This document shows, one piece after another, positions 55,874 through 64,000 of a DNA stretch of 64,000 bases (position 1 is the stretch's first letter; each line of letters opens with the position of its first letter). The stretch comes from CAVVZJ01 sp963752755 (GTDB lineage Bacteria > Planctomycetota > Planctomycetia > Isosphaerales > Isosphaeraceae), in NCBI GenBank assembly GCA_963752755.1, contig CAVVZJ010000004.1:310001-374000 (forward strand), written 5' to 3'. The translations under genes were made by a program, and so were the position numbers. The notes beneath the pieces are model-generated. The model had not been told where the DNA came from. It searched no databases and saw only the letters and a list, made by a program, of their open reading frames with translations.

Positions 55874-56400
55874 CCGGCCCCGGGTGTCCCGAGTCGACGG
55901 CGGCGGGTGGCGGCCGTTTCCGGCTTCGCCTGCTCGACCTGGTGGCCCTGGTCGTCGGCTATGGCCTGGCGGCGCTCTTGATCCGGGCATTCTGGCCGCG
56001 TCGGGGAATGCCGGGAACGCTCGTGGCGCTAGCCCTGGCGCTGGAATTCGCCTGGCTCGGCCTGGCGATGGCGGGACCGGTCCTGCTGCTGGTCAACCGC
56101 CGATCGAAGTCGGACTTCGAGCCGCAAGCGTTGACCCGGGCGGAGCAAGCCTGGTCGGTCGTCGGGAGTTACTGGATCGGCCTGGCCCTGCTCGTGGTGC
56201 CGACGCGGATGGCCACGCAAGCAGCGATGGCGACCTGGCCCGTGCTGGTCCTCCTCGTCGGACTCTGGGCCGTCGGGCGTCTCCGCTCGTCGCGGATCGA
56301 CCCGGCGCGGGCCTGGACGCACCGGGCGGCGGTCGCACTGCTCTGGTCCTGGCCGGCGGCCTGGGCCGTACTGGTCTTTCTGGGGGCGTCGCTGGAGTAG
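55870..56400 (+). CDS. Membrane protein, 176 aa
   Basis: This is the second gene of a coupled pair. The hydrophobic segments are LLDLVALVVGYGLAALLIRA, LVALALALEFAWLGLAMAGP, VVGSYWIGLALLVVPTR, ATWPVLVLLVGLWAVG and AVALLWSWPAAWAVLVFLGA. A cytoplasmic linker (NRRSKSDFEPQALTRAEQAW) lies after the second. The function is unknown; DUF-type planctomycete membrane proteins of this look are common. Confidence 0.75.
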   Translation: MTGPGCPESTAAGGGRFRLRLLDLVALVVGYGLAALLIRAFWPRRGMPGTLVALALALEFAWLGLAMAGPVLLLVNRRSKSDFEPQALTRAEQAWSVVGSYWIGLALLVVPTRMATQAAMATWPVLVLLVGLWAVGRLRSSRIDPARAWTHRAAVALLWSWPAAWAVLVFLGASLE

Positions 56401-56420
56401 AAGGACAGGAATCGGATTGT

Positions 56421-56492
56421 TCGTGGAGTGGGTTCTCGTCCACCGATCTCCTGATACAACACGCAGTTCGATGGACGGAGCCCACTCCACGA
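56421..56492. repeat. Palindromic repeat between convergent genes
   Basis: Arms 56421-56443 and 56471-56492 are inverted copies (TCGTGGAGTGGGTTCTCGTC against TCGTGGAGTGGGCTCCGTCC), differing at two positions. The repeat fills the 102-bp gap between the membrane gene stop and the PpiD/SurA-like stop, so it may end both transcripts. Confidence 0.75.
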
Positions 56493-56502
56493 AAGACCGG
56501 GA

Positions 56503-58452
56503 TCAGCCTTGCCTCGCGTTCGGGGCGCGGTCGGGTGTCTTCGCGGTGTCGGTGGTCGTGACGCCGGCTCGGGAGCGGAGGTAGTCCATCCAGCGCTGGA
56601 CGCGGTCGCGCATGGCGTTGAGGGCGACTTCCCGCTCCATCCGGGGTCGGACGCCGATCGGGCCGAAGAGGTTCCCCAGCTCGGCGGGGGTGCGACGCTG
56701 GAGGGCGAGGACGTAATAGACACTTTTGGGGGCGTTCGGCTCGACGACGACCTGGCCCGGTTCGAGGGCGAAGAGAGCATCGCGGAGGGCGTCGCTCGGG
56801 TTCGGAATCTGGGGAATCTCCGAGGGCCGGGCCCCGCCGCCGAGACCGAGGCCAGAAAGCTCGTCGAGGCTTGGCGAGAGCTTGGGGATCTCGGAGGTCG
56901 TCAGCACGGGCCGCGAACCGGCGACGGCCTTGAGGTCGCCCTTGGACTCGCGGGCCTTGGCGGCGAGTCCCCGGGCGTCGGCCTCGGCCAGCTTGCGAGC
57001 CTGCTGCATCTTCCAGGCACGGACGACCCGATCCTTGATATCCGCGAGCGGGGGAACCCGCGGCTCCTGGTCGGCGAGCTTCCAGGCTAGGAACCGCTCG
57101 CCGCCGGGGCTGGCCAGTTCGAACGGCTCATAAACGGCTGCGCGGGGCTCGAACAGGAACTCGGAGAAGGTCGGGCCGTTGCTCGGCCAGGTTGGACCGA
57201 GCGTGGCCGCGGCGATCGGAACCTTCTGCTGGGCTTCCGTGAGGGTCATCAAGGATGTGACCTCGTGGCGAAGGCCCTTCTCGGCGGCGTACTTGCCGAG
57301 CAGGGTCTGACGGCTTGAGGCGACCGGCTCCGGCAGCTCCGCAGGCTTGCGTTTTTCCTCCTTCGCGACCTCGTTTTCCTCCACAATCTTGTCGTAACGG
57401 TCGGCGAAGGGGTCCATCACAATCTCGCGAATTCCTTCGAAGATCCGGTCGGTCTGGTCGCGGGCCTTCTCCAGGGCGAGTCGGCTCCGGACGTCGTCGC
57501 GGACCTCGAGGAACGGGTCGGTCGTCCGGGGTGTGAGCTTGTTCTCGGTGTCGCCGGCGAAGAGGTGTTCCGGCAACTCGCGGGGCGGAGCGGGGAATTC
57601 GTCCGCATGCTCCTTGTAGTATTGCTGAACCTCGTCCTCGGTCAGCTCGTTCTGGTATTGCTGTTCGAGCTTGCGCTGATCGACGGCGATGTATTCGACC
57701 TTGACCCGCCTTGGACTCTTGAAGCCGGGCGTGTCCCGGTTCGGGTCGTCGAGCTGGTCCTTGTACTTGTCGAAGAAGGACTGCAACTCCGTGGGCTTGG
57801 GATCGGGGACCTTGTCGAGATAGTCTTCGACGGAGACCGGGATTGCCAGGGCCGAGACCTTCTCGTTCTGGTCGCGATACGCTTGATAGATGTCGAGCGG
57901 GGTGACGCCCGAGAGATCCATGTCGAGCGGTGAGGAGACGGGCAAGACGGGCAAGGAGCGGAGCTTGAGGAGGCGGACCTGATTGGCGATGTCACCCAGC
58001 AGTTGCTCATCGGAGACGAGGAAGGGCGGCTCGCCCGTGAAGTTCTGGCGATAGATCGAGTCGAAGAGTTCGGGGGTGAGCTGGCCGCGGGTGGCGTCGC
58101 GGAGCCAGAGTTTGGCGATGTCGGGCGAGCGGGGCATCTTCATGCGGTTGGCTTCATGCTCAAGGATCATCGCGTCGCGGATCTCGTCGTCGGTGGTGCC
58201 GCCGAAGAACTGGTCACCGGCGCCGAGGTTCTGCATGAAGAGGTTGGCCCGGGCCCGCTCAAACTTCATCCCGGCCATTTCGCTACGGCGGATTGGATTG
58301 CCGTAAATCGTGAAGACAACGGGATCTTCACCCGCGCCACCGGGGCCGCGGTTGCGGAACAGCGAGAGGTCGAGCGTGAAGGCGACCATGGCGAAGATGG
58401 CCAGGACCGCGAGCAGCTTGCGCTGGTGGCGTCGAAAAACTTCAAACGGCAT
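56503..58452 (-). CDS. PpiD/SurA-like membrane-anchored chaperone/peptidyl-prolyl isomerase, 649 aa
   Basis: The N-terminus has one membrane anchor (KLLAVLAIFAMVAFTLDLSL), followed by a SurA_N-type helical region (IRDAMILEHEANRMKMPRSP and TRGQLTPELFDSIYRQNFTG). The C-terminal half repeats features of folding-factor domains (GERFLAWKLADQEPRVPPLA, then IKDRVVRAWKMQQARKLAEA). The parvulin PPIase domain is hard to see and may be degenerate, so chaperone function is the safer inference. It would act in the periplasm on exported proteins. The frame is intact. Confidence 0.78.
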   Translation of the reverse strand: MPFEVFRRHQRKLLAVLAIFAMVAFTLDLSLFRNRGPGGAGEDPVVFTIYGNPIRRSEMAGMKFERARANLFMQNLGAGDQFFGGTTDDEIRDAMILEHEANRMKMPRSPDIAKLWLRDATRGQLTPELFDSIYRQNFTGEPPFLVSDEQLLGDIANQVRLLKLRSLPVLPVSSPLDMDLSGVTPLDIYQAYRDQNEKVSALAIPVSVEDYLDKVPDPKPTELQSFFDKYKDQLDDPNRDTPGFKSPRRVKVEYIAVDQRKLEQQYQNELTEDEVQQYYKEHADEFPAPPRELPEHLFAGDTENKLTPRTTDPFLEVRDDVRSRLALEKARDQTDRIFEGIREIVMDPFADRYDKIVEENEVAKEEKRKPAELPEPVASSRQTLLGKYAAEKGLRHEVTSLMTLTEAQQKVPIAAATLGPTWPSNGPTFSEFLFEPRAAVYEPFELASPGGERFLAWKLADQEPRVPPLADIKDRVVRAWKMQQARKLAEADARGLAAKARESKGDLKAVAGSRPVLTTSEIPKLSPSLDELSGLGLGGGARPSEIPQIPNPSDALRDALFALEPGQVVVEPNAPKSVYYVLALQRRTPAELGNLFGPIGVRPRMEREVALNAMRDRVQRWMDYLRSRAGVTTTDTAKTPDRAPNARQG

Positions 58453-58800
58453 GGGAAACCCTGTGTGGCAGAGATCGTTGGGGTCCGTCCGCGGAGGATT
58501 CGTGAGCCAATCGGCGATCCAGAACGTAGGATCGGTCGAGAGGCGCAGGGGCCTGGCCGCAAGCCTCCTTCCACCCCGTGACTCGCTCGAGGCCGGATCT
58601 GGCTGCCGGGCGAACCCCTTGACAGGCGCCGATACGCTAGCTTATTGAAAGGCGCGGTCGCCCTGGACCGGCCCCATACCGAAGTGTATTGCGGAACACA
58701 CGACCACACAACGGCAAACCGGTCGATCCCCCTGGCCCGTCATTTCGAGAACTGCCTCGCGGATCGGCGTGGACGCACGAACGACAAACAGGAAGGCAAC

Positions 58801-61426
58801 GTGGCTCGCAAGACCGCCAAGTCGTCGGAGACGACCCCCAAGTCGGAATCGACCCCCAAGCCGAAGAAGACCCCGACGCCGCGGAAGGCTGCCGCCCCTC
58901 GCAAGGCCGCCTCCGAGGGCAACGGCGCGGCCGGCCGGTCCCTGGTGATCGTCGAGAGCCCCAAGAAGGCCAAGTCGATCAACAAGTTCCTCGGCAGCAG
59001 CTATGTCGTGAAGGCGAGCATGGGGCACGTCCGTGACCTGCCCGACCGCAAGCTCGGCGTGGATGTGGAGCACGGCTACGTACCGACTTACGTCGTCCCC
59101 GAGAAGAAGAAAACGACCGTCTCCGACCTGAAGAAGGAAGCCGGTCGCGCCGGAATGGTCTATCTCGCGACCGACCCCGACCGCGAGGGTGAGGCGATCG
59201 CCTGGCATCTCCAGCAAGCCCTCGAACTGCCCGACGAGCGGGTCCGCCGCGTGCAGTTCTTCGAGATCACCGAACGGGCCGTCCGCGACGCCTTCCAGCA
59301 CGTCGGCCCGATCGACATGAGCAAGGTCAACGCCCAGCAGGCAAGGCGTTTCCTCGACCGGTTCGTCGGCTACCAGCTCAGCCCCTTACTCTGGAAAAAA
59401 GTTGCCCGCGGCCTGAGCGCGGGTCGGGTTCAGTCGGTGGCCGTCCGCCTGATCGCCGAGCGGGAGAAGGAGATCCGGGCCTTCGTCGCCGAGGAGTACT
59501 GGCGGATCACCGCCTCGCTCAGCCCGGCCGGCTCCACCGAGGAGGCCGACCGATTCGCCTCCGAGCTGGCCGAGTGGAAAGGAGCCAAGTTCTCCGCCAC
59601 GAACGAGACCGACGCCCTCGCAATCCGCGACGCGCTCGTCAGCACGACCTACACCGTCGATAAGCTGGAGACCGTGGAAAAGCGGGATAAGCCCGACGCC
59701 CCGTTCAAGACCAGCACGCTCCAGCAACAGGGCACGATCCGACTGCGCTTCTCCGGCAAGCGGACGATGAAAATCGCCCAGGAGCTTTACGAAGGCATCG
59801 ACGTGGACGGCTCCGGGCCGGTCGGCCTGATCACCTACATGCGAACCGACTCCTTGCGGGTCTCGGACGAGGCGCTCAACGGCGTTCGCGATCTGATCGG
59901 CAAGGAATACGGCGACAAGTACCTGCCACCCAAGCCGAACCTCTACGCCGCCGGCAAGCTGGCCCAGGAAGCTCACGAGGCGATCCGACCGACCGACCTC
60001 TCGCTGTCGCCCGAGGCGATCCGGACCCGATTGAGCATCGATCAGTACAAGCTCTACAACCTGATCTATCGCCGCTTCGTCGCCAGCCAGATGACCCCGG
60101 CGGTCTTCGAGGTCACGAACGTCGAGGTCCGTGCCGGTGAGGGTCGGTTCAAGACCCAGGGCAAGATCCTCCGCTTCGACGGCTACCGACGCGTCCTGCC
60201 TCCGGCCGGCAAGCAGGAAGATCAACTCCTGCCCGCGCTGAACGTCGGCCAGTCGCTCGATTTGCACGAGTTGAACCCGACCCAGCACTTCACCCAGCCG
60301 CCGCCCGCGCTACTCCGAGGCCACGCTCATCAAGGCGTTGGAGAAGGAGAACATCGGCCGGCCGAGCACGTATGCTCCGATCATCCAGACGATCCAGGAT
60401 CGCAACTACGTCGAGCAGAAGGAACGCCGTTTCTTCGCGACGGATCTCGGGATGGTCGTCACCGACCTGCTGGTCGAGCACTTCCCCAAGATCATGGACC
60501 TGAAGTTCACGGCCCACATGGAGGACGAACTCGACGACATCGTCACCGGCAAGGAGCATCTGGAACAGGTTCTGGACGAGTTCTATCACCCGTTCCAGGA
60601 CGCCCTGAAGGTCGCCGAGGGCCAGATGCAGAAAGTGGCGATCCCGTCGTCGGAGACCTGCCCGGAGTGCGGGTCGCCGATGGTGGTGAAGTTCACGAAG
60701 TCGGGCCAATTCCTGAGCTGCACCCGCTACCCCGAGTGCAAGGGGACGAAGCGGGCCGACGGCACCGAGCGGGCCGAGGCCATCGTAACAGAGCACATCT
60801 GCCCCGAGTGCGGCAAGCCGTTGCTCCTGCGCGAGGGGAAGCGCGGGAAGTTCCTGTCCTGCTCGGGTTATCCCAAGTGCAAGTCATCGTTCAACATCAA
60901 CGAGGAAGGCCAGCCCGTGCCTTCCGTCGTCGAGACGGAGCATGCCTGTCCGAAGTGCGGCAAGCCGATGGCGTTGCGACAGAGTGCGCGGGGGCCGTTC
61001 CTGGGCTGCACGGGTTACCCGAAGTGCCGGACGACGCTGCCGGTGGATGACCAGGGCAAGCCGATCACGCCGCCGACGGTGGATGTGAAGTGCTCGAAGT
61101 GCGGTGGTCCGATGGCGGTGAAACCAGGGCGCCGGGGGCCGTTCCTCGGCTGCATGGCTTACCCTAAGTGCCGCGGCACGGCGCCGGTCCCCGAGGAACT
61201 CAAGGACAAGCTCGGCGACCTCGGCGGGCAGTCGTCTTCCGCCGGCGCCGCCGACTTGAAGACGATCCCCGTCGAGGAGACGTGCGAGGATTGCGGCGGC
61301 GCGATGCTCGTCCGCCGCGGTCGCCGCGGCTTCTTCCTCGGCTGCGCCAACTATCCGAAGTGCAAGGGGACCAAGGAACCCGGCGAGGCTACGATGGAAA
61401 AGATCCTCGCCGTCACGGGAACCTGA
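58801..61426 (+). CDS. topA: DNA topoisomerase I, one frameshift
   Basis: This type IA topoisomerase relaxes negative supercoils. GTG 58801 with an AGGAAGG ribosome binding site is the likely start, followed by a Lys/Pro/Ala-rich tail. TOPRIM has VIVESPKKAKSINKFLG and ATDPDREGEAIAWHL. The active tyrosine is in GLITYMRTDSLRVSDEA. One extra base near 60310 (TQPPP then RYSEATLIKALEKE) shifts the frame; corrected length is about 874 residues. The C-terminus has five zinc ribbons (for example CPECGKPLLLREGKRGKFLS, CSGYPKC), more than the three of E. coli. The gene is certainly essential, so the indel is most likely a sequence error. Confidence 0.93.
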
Positions 61427-61439
61427 GGAATTTCCGACT

Positions 61440-61547
61440 GCGGAATGCGGATTGCGGAATCGTGGGAGAGGAGGCGAAGGCGTCGGGGCGGGACGCGTGT
61501 TCCTGGCTTTCCCCGATTCCTCAATCCGAAATCCGCATTCCGCAATC
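61440..61547. repeat. Imperfect palindromic repeat between topA and the glutaredoxin gene
   Basis: Left arm GCGGAATGCGGATTGCGGAA (from 61440) and right arm around 61514-61547 (ATTCCTCAATCCGAAATCCG, then CATTCCGC) are inverted and imperfect. The right arm reaches to 3 bp before the glutaredoxin ATG, so it could fold over that gene's ribosome binding site. Confidence 0.7.
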
Positions 61548-61550
61548 CTG

Positions 61551-61811
61551 ATGAAACAGCCCAACGTCACCGTGTACGGCTCGCAAACTTGCCCCCGCAC
61601 CACGCAGGCGAGGCAGTTCCTCGACGGTAAGCAGATCCCGTACGAATATCGCGACGTGGACGACACGCCCGAATATAACGACTACGTCGCCGGCCTGAAC
61701 GGCGGCAAGCGGGTGATCCCGACGATTCGCGTTGATAACGAGACGTTGATCAACCCGTCCGAGGAGGACCTTGCCCGGACGATCGAGCAGTCGGCCGAAG
61801 AGCGTCGCTGA
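61551..61811 (+). CDS. Glutaredoxin-family protein, 86 aa
   Basis: This small thioredoxin-fold protein has the active-site motif CPRT (VYGSQTCPRTTQARQFLD), a cis-Pro loop (GGKRVIPTIRVDNETLI) and the C-terminal helix NPSEEDLARTIEQ. The CxxT form is a monothiol type, found in NrdH/YfcG-like redoxins. It is probably a cytoplasmic reductant. No ribosome binding site is obvious; the palindrome at 61514-61547 lies there instead. Confidence 0.85.
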   Translation: MKQPNVTVYGSQTCPRTTQARQFLDGKQIPYEYRDVDDTPEYNDYVAGLNGGKRVIPTIRVDNETLINPSEEDLARTIEQSAEERR

Positions 61812-61819
61812 ACGCGGCG

Positions 61820-63067
61820 TCATCGTCCCGTCTCGGCCGTCCGTCCTCCAGGGCGAGACGGCAGCAAGCGTGCGACGTCCCCGGCGATCCGCCGCGCCAC
61901 GATCGCGTTGGCGGCCTCGGTGGTGTGGCAGAAATCGGTGAACAGAAGCCGCTCCGAGCTGTCGAGCACGCCGCTGAGGTCCTGGAAATCGTCGCCCGGC
62001 CGCGAGGCCCGGTCGCGGGCGCGACGATAGACCGCCAGCAGGAGCGGTGCGAAGTCGGCATACTTGGCCGCTTCGCCCCGCTCAAACGCCGTCAGGTGCT
62101 TTTTGGTGAAGAGGACCGGCTGCCAGTAGAAGAGAGCACGGAAGTCGTAGTCGTCGGCGAGGGCGTGGACCAGGCGGCGATTGGCGGCATAGGTGTCCAG
62201 GACATTCTCGGTCAAGGCGTTGGCGTCCGGCTTGCCGCGGACCAGGGACGGGAACCGGGGTGCCGGCGCCCGGCCGGTCATCAGTCGCCAGCGGATCGCC
62301 TCGGCGAGACGGAACATCGCCGAGTCGAGGACGAGGGTCCGCACACCGGCGGCGACGAGGCGGTACGGGCTCCGTCGGTCGGCGAATTCCCGCCGACGGT
62401 TCGCCTCGTTCTGCGGCCAGCCGGCCTGCCCGTTCTGGTAGGCGGCGAGCACGTCATTGACCCCGTCGTAAAAGACGACGAGGTCCGGTCGACGCCCCGC
62501 GCGCAGTTCCAGCATGAGGGCGATGACCTCCTGCGTGCTGACGTATCCGATCTCGCCGAAGTTCGTCACCTCAGCCGCGATCCCGCGCGCTTCGAGATCC
62601 TTCGCGATCAGCGACGGGATCGTGAAATCGTCCCGCGATCCCACGCCCCAGGCCGCCGAGCCGCCGAAGATCCAGACCCGCGCCTGAGGGCGGCCGGTCT
62701 CCGACCGTTCCCGCGGCGGCTGCCACGACTTGCGGAGGCCGCGGGCGTCGATATTGATCGTTTCCCCCCGGAACGGCTTCATGCGAAAATAAACATAGGG
62801 ATGCCACTCCGACGTCTTCTGCCGGTTCTCGCGGAAGAAGGTCCGGGCCCAGGCTTCGCCGTCGTAGCCACCGGCGATGAGACGCGGGTCGGGGTGCTCC
62901 AGCCCCAGGAAGATATCCTTCAATGTGAAGGCGAGTCGCAATCCCAGCTCCAGGCCAACCAGCAAGAGAAGCGTGATCCCAAGCAACCACCAGGCGGTCC
63001 GGAGTGCGTGCAAGGCACGGAGGATCGGGTGGAGAGATCGCGATTCGGGAAGGTCAGGTCGAGGCAT
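61820..63067 (-). CDS. Membrane-anchored SGNH/GDSL hydrolase, 415 aa
   Basis: One N-terminal membrane helix (WWLLGITLLLLVGLELGLRL) precedes an SGNH domain. The nucleophile is in WIFGGSAAWGVGSRDDF, the Gly/Asn block in LVVFYDGVNDVLAAYQNG, and the Asp-x2-His pair in LLFTDFCHTTEAANAIVA. This is the family of acyl-ester hydrolases and peptidoglycan or polysaccharide O-acetyl modifiers. It is probably envelope-facing. It is convergent with the glutaredoxin gene, with 8 bp between the stops. Confidence 0.85.
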   Translation of the reverse strand: MPRPDLPESRSLHPILRALHALRTAWWLLGITLLLLVGLELGLRLAFTLKDIFLGLEHPDPRLIAGGYDGEAWARTFFRENRQKTSEWHPYVYFRMKPFRGETINIDARGLRKSWQPPRERSETGRPQARVWIFGGSAAWGVGSRDDFTIPSLIAKDLEARGIAAEVTNFGEIGYVSTQEVIALMLELRAGRRPDLVVFYDGVNDVLAAYQNGQAGWPQNEANRRREFADRRSPYRLVAAGVRTLVLDSAMFRLAEAIRWRLMTGRAPAPRFPSLVRGKPDANALTENVLDTYAANRRLVHALADDYDFRALFYWQPVLFTKKHLTAFERGEAAKYADFAPLLLAVYRRARDRASRPGDDFQDLSGVLDSSERLLFTDFCHTTEAANAIVARRIAGDVARLLPSRPGGRTAETGR

Positions 63068-63122
63068 CGCCCACCTCAGTCGGAGGGAAGGGGGGCGGCC
63101 TGAAGGGGGGGTGGCCGTTTCT

Positions 63123-63563
63123 TCAGTCGATATCTTCGGAAGATTCGCCCGCGTTCTTCGGCGTCGGGCCGTGGCTCCCGGAACGACCGAGGGCCACGGC
63201 GTAGGCGGTGGCGTAGGTCCGGCAGTGGGAGATGCTGATCAGGATGTCGGCAATGCCGCGCACGACGGCCGCGTCCTTGGCGCCGCCACGGACGCGGACC
63301 TTCGGCTCGCCGCCGGGCTCGTTGCGTACCTCCAGGTCGGTCCACGCGATTCCGCGACTCCAGCCAGTGCCGAGGGCCTTGAGGATCGCCTCCTTGGCGG
63401 CCCAGCGGCCGGCAAAGTGCTCGATGGCGTGCTTGCGGGCCTGGCAGTAGTGGATCTCGCGTTCGGTGAAGACCCGTCGCAGGAACAGCTCGCCGTGCTG
63501 CTCGATCATCTTCCCGATCCGCACGCACTCGACGATGTCGGTGCCGATGCCCAGGATGTCCAT
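63123..63563 (-). CDS. acpS: Holo-[acyl-carrier-protein] synthase, 146 aa
   Basis: It transfers 4'-phosphopantetheine from CoA to acyl carrier protein in fatty-acid synthesis. The signature MDILGIGTDIVECVRIGKMI holds the Mg-binding Asp, and FAGRWAAKEAILKALGTGW holds the catalytic Glu and Lys. The C-terminal block is ILISISHCRTYATAYAVAL. The protein is about 20 residues longer than usual, with an acidic tail (KNAGESSEDID). ATG 63563 gives the standard N-terminus. Confidence 0.93.
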   Translation of the reverse strand: MDILGIGTDIVECVRIGKMIEQHGELFLRRVFTEREIHYCQARKHAIEHFAGRWAAKEAILKALGTGWSRGIAWTDLEVRNEPGGEPKVRVRGGAKDAAVVRGIADILISISHCRTYATAYAVALGRSGSHGPTPKNAGESSEDID

Positions 63564-63880
63564 GCGGCTTGCGTTCCCGAGGCGCAGATGGGCGCTGATC
63601 GTTGCGGCCGATCGACCCCTCGACCGACCCGGGAGGATTCCCCGCCAACCTACCATTCCAGTCTAATCGGGCCATCCCCACCGCGTCACCCCGTCCCATC
63701 GAGAAGTTTCCCCGACCGCCAGGACCGGACCCGCACGCGAGCCGTTCCTCGATGGACGCGGTCGGCGCCGGGGGGGCCGTCGGATATACTTCGAAGTGGC
63801 AAACGCTAGACGGATGTGCCGTGCTCGTGTCCGGTACGATGATGGCCGATGGCCGAATGAATGAGAGAAAGGACTGTGCC
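63564..63880. other. Gap with no recognisable gene
   Basis: It is an intergenic region between the divergent acpS and the membrane gene at 63881. No coding frame or structure is recognised beyond the expected promoters. Confidence 0.5.
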
Positions 63881-64000
63881 ATGCCTTTCGGCTTCATCCC
63901 GAGCATCGGGCCGAGCGAATCCCTGATCCTTCTGGCTGCGACCGTCCTGCTCGTCTGGCCGGCGTGGCGGATCTGCTCCAAAGCGGGGTTCCCCGGGACG
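63881..64000 (+). CDS. Small membrane protein, N-terminal part (runs off the window)
   Basis: ATG 63881 follows a GAAAGGA ribosome binding site. The visible part reads MPFGFIPSIGPSESLILLAA, then TVLLVWPAWRICSKAGFPGT. One hydrophobic helix followed by PAWRICSKAGFPG is the pattern of small bacterial membrane proteins in which this block precedes a second helix. The C-terminus lies beyond 64000. Confidence 0.6.
   Translation, partial: MPFGFIPSIGPSESLILLAATVLLVWPAWRICSKAGFPGT

Noticed and set aside
1..64000. Reassignment of TAG to an amino acid
   Set aside because: Several genes (for example those ending at 2378, 10772, 22987 and 56400) use TAG as a clear stop, and the expected residues at the internal TAGs differ.
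1..64000. CRISPR array, tRNA or rRNA genes
   Set aside because: No regularly spaced direct repeats and no cloverleaf or rRNA-like sequence were noticed on reading.

Overview
The window is high-GC bacterial DNA that fits a planctomycete, most likely of the Isosphaeraceae type. Supporting signs are PEP-CTERM sorted proteins, a large surface protein with a planctomycete-type N-terminal signal ending in a GRQLLAA motif, a long WD40 protein, FHA and zinc-ribbon proteins of planctomycete style, and a GC-rich housekeeping set (topA, der, acpS, cysK, hemQ). This placement is inferred from gene content and style; no 16S rRNA or tRNA gene was seen.

Positions 1 to about 33,000 are an accessory, insertion-rich region. 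A small group of genes (zinc-ribbon protein, ClpX-like AAA+ protein without its zinc domain, membrane protein with a C-terminal zinc ribbon, PAPS-reductase-like protein) is broken by an ISAs1-type element whose 10-bp target duplication allows exact reconstruction of the host gene. Next come an IS5-type element, an MFS transporter, a PPOX-fold protein, a GNAT-DinB fusion, an aldo/keto reductase, and a coupled sialidase/DUF1593 pair. Remnants of IS1380 and an IS66 element follow, then an ISL3-type element with an 8-bp target duplication. Two neighbouring ParB-HTH-DNA methyltransferase fusion genes come next; the second is interrupted by an 80-bp MITE with an IS630 element inserted at its edge. 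A second identical ISAs1 copy without matching flanks, an ISAzo13 fragment, PEP-CTERM genes and an IS4-type element complete the region.

Positions 33,000 to 64,000 are mostly chromosomal core: a sigma54-type AAA+ regulator, cysK, a cyclase-family protein, hemQ, FHA and surface proteins, a WD40 protein, a peroxiredoxin, a membrane/TPR protein, a sugar isomerase-like protein, der, two coupled membrane proteins, a PpiD/SurA-like protein, topA, a glutaredoxin, an SGNH hydrolase and acpS. The gaps hold long palindromic repeats built as two facing hairpins.

Many genes, including topA, der, hemQ and the peroxiredoxin gene, are split by single-base frameshifts (mostly one extra G or C), and several contain an in-frame TAG. 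Since topA and der are normally essential, sequencing or assembly error is the simplest explanation for many of these. Genes are therefore annotated over their reconstructed full span, and 'pseudogene' here means broken as written. Three transposases (IS5, ISL3, IS630 types) are different: each changes frame by -1 at a homopolymeric slippery sequence, as expected for programmed frameshifting.
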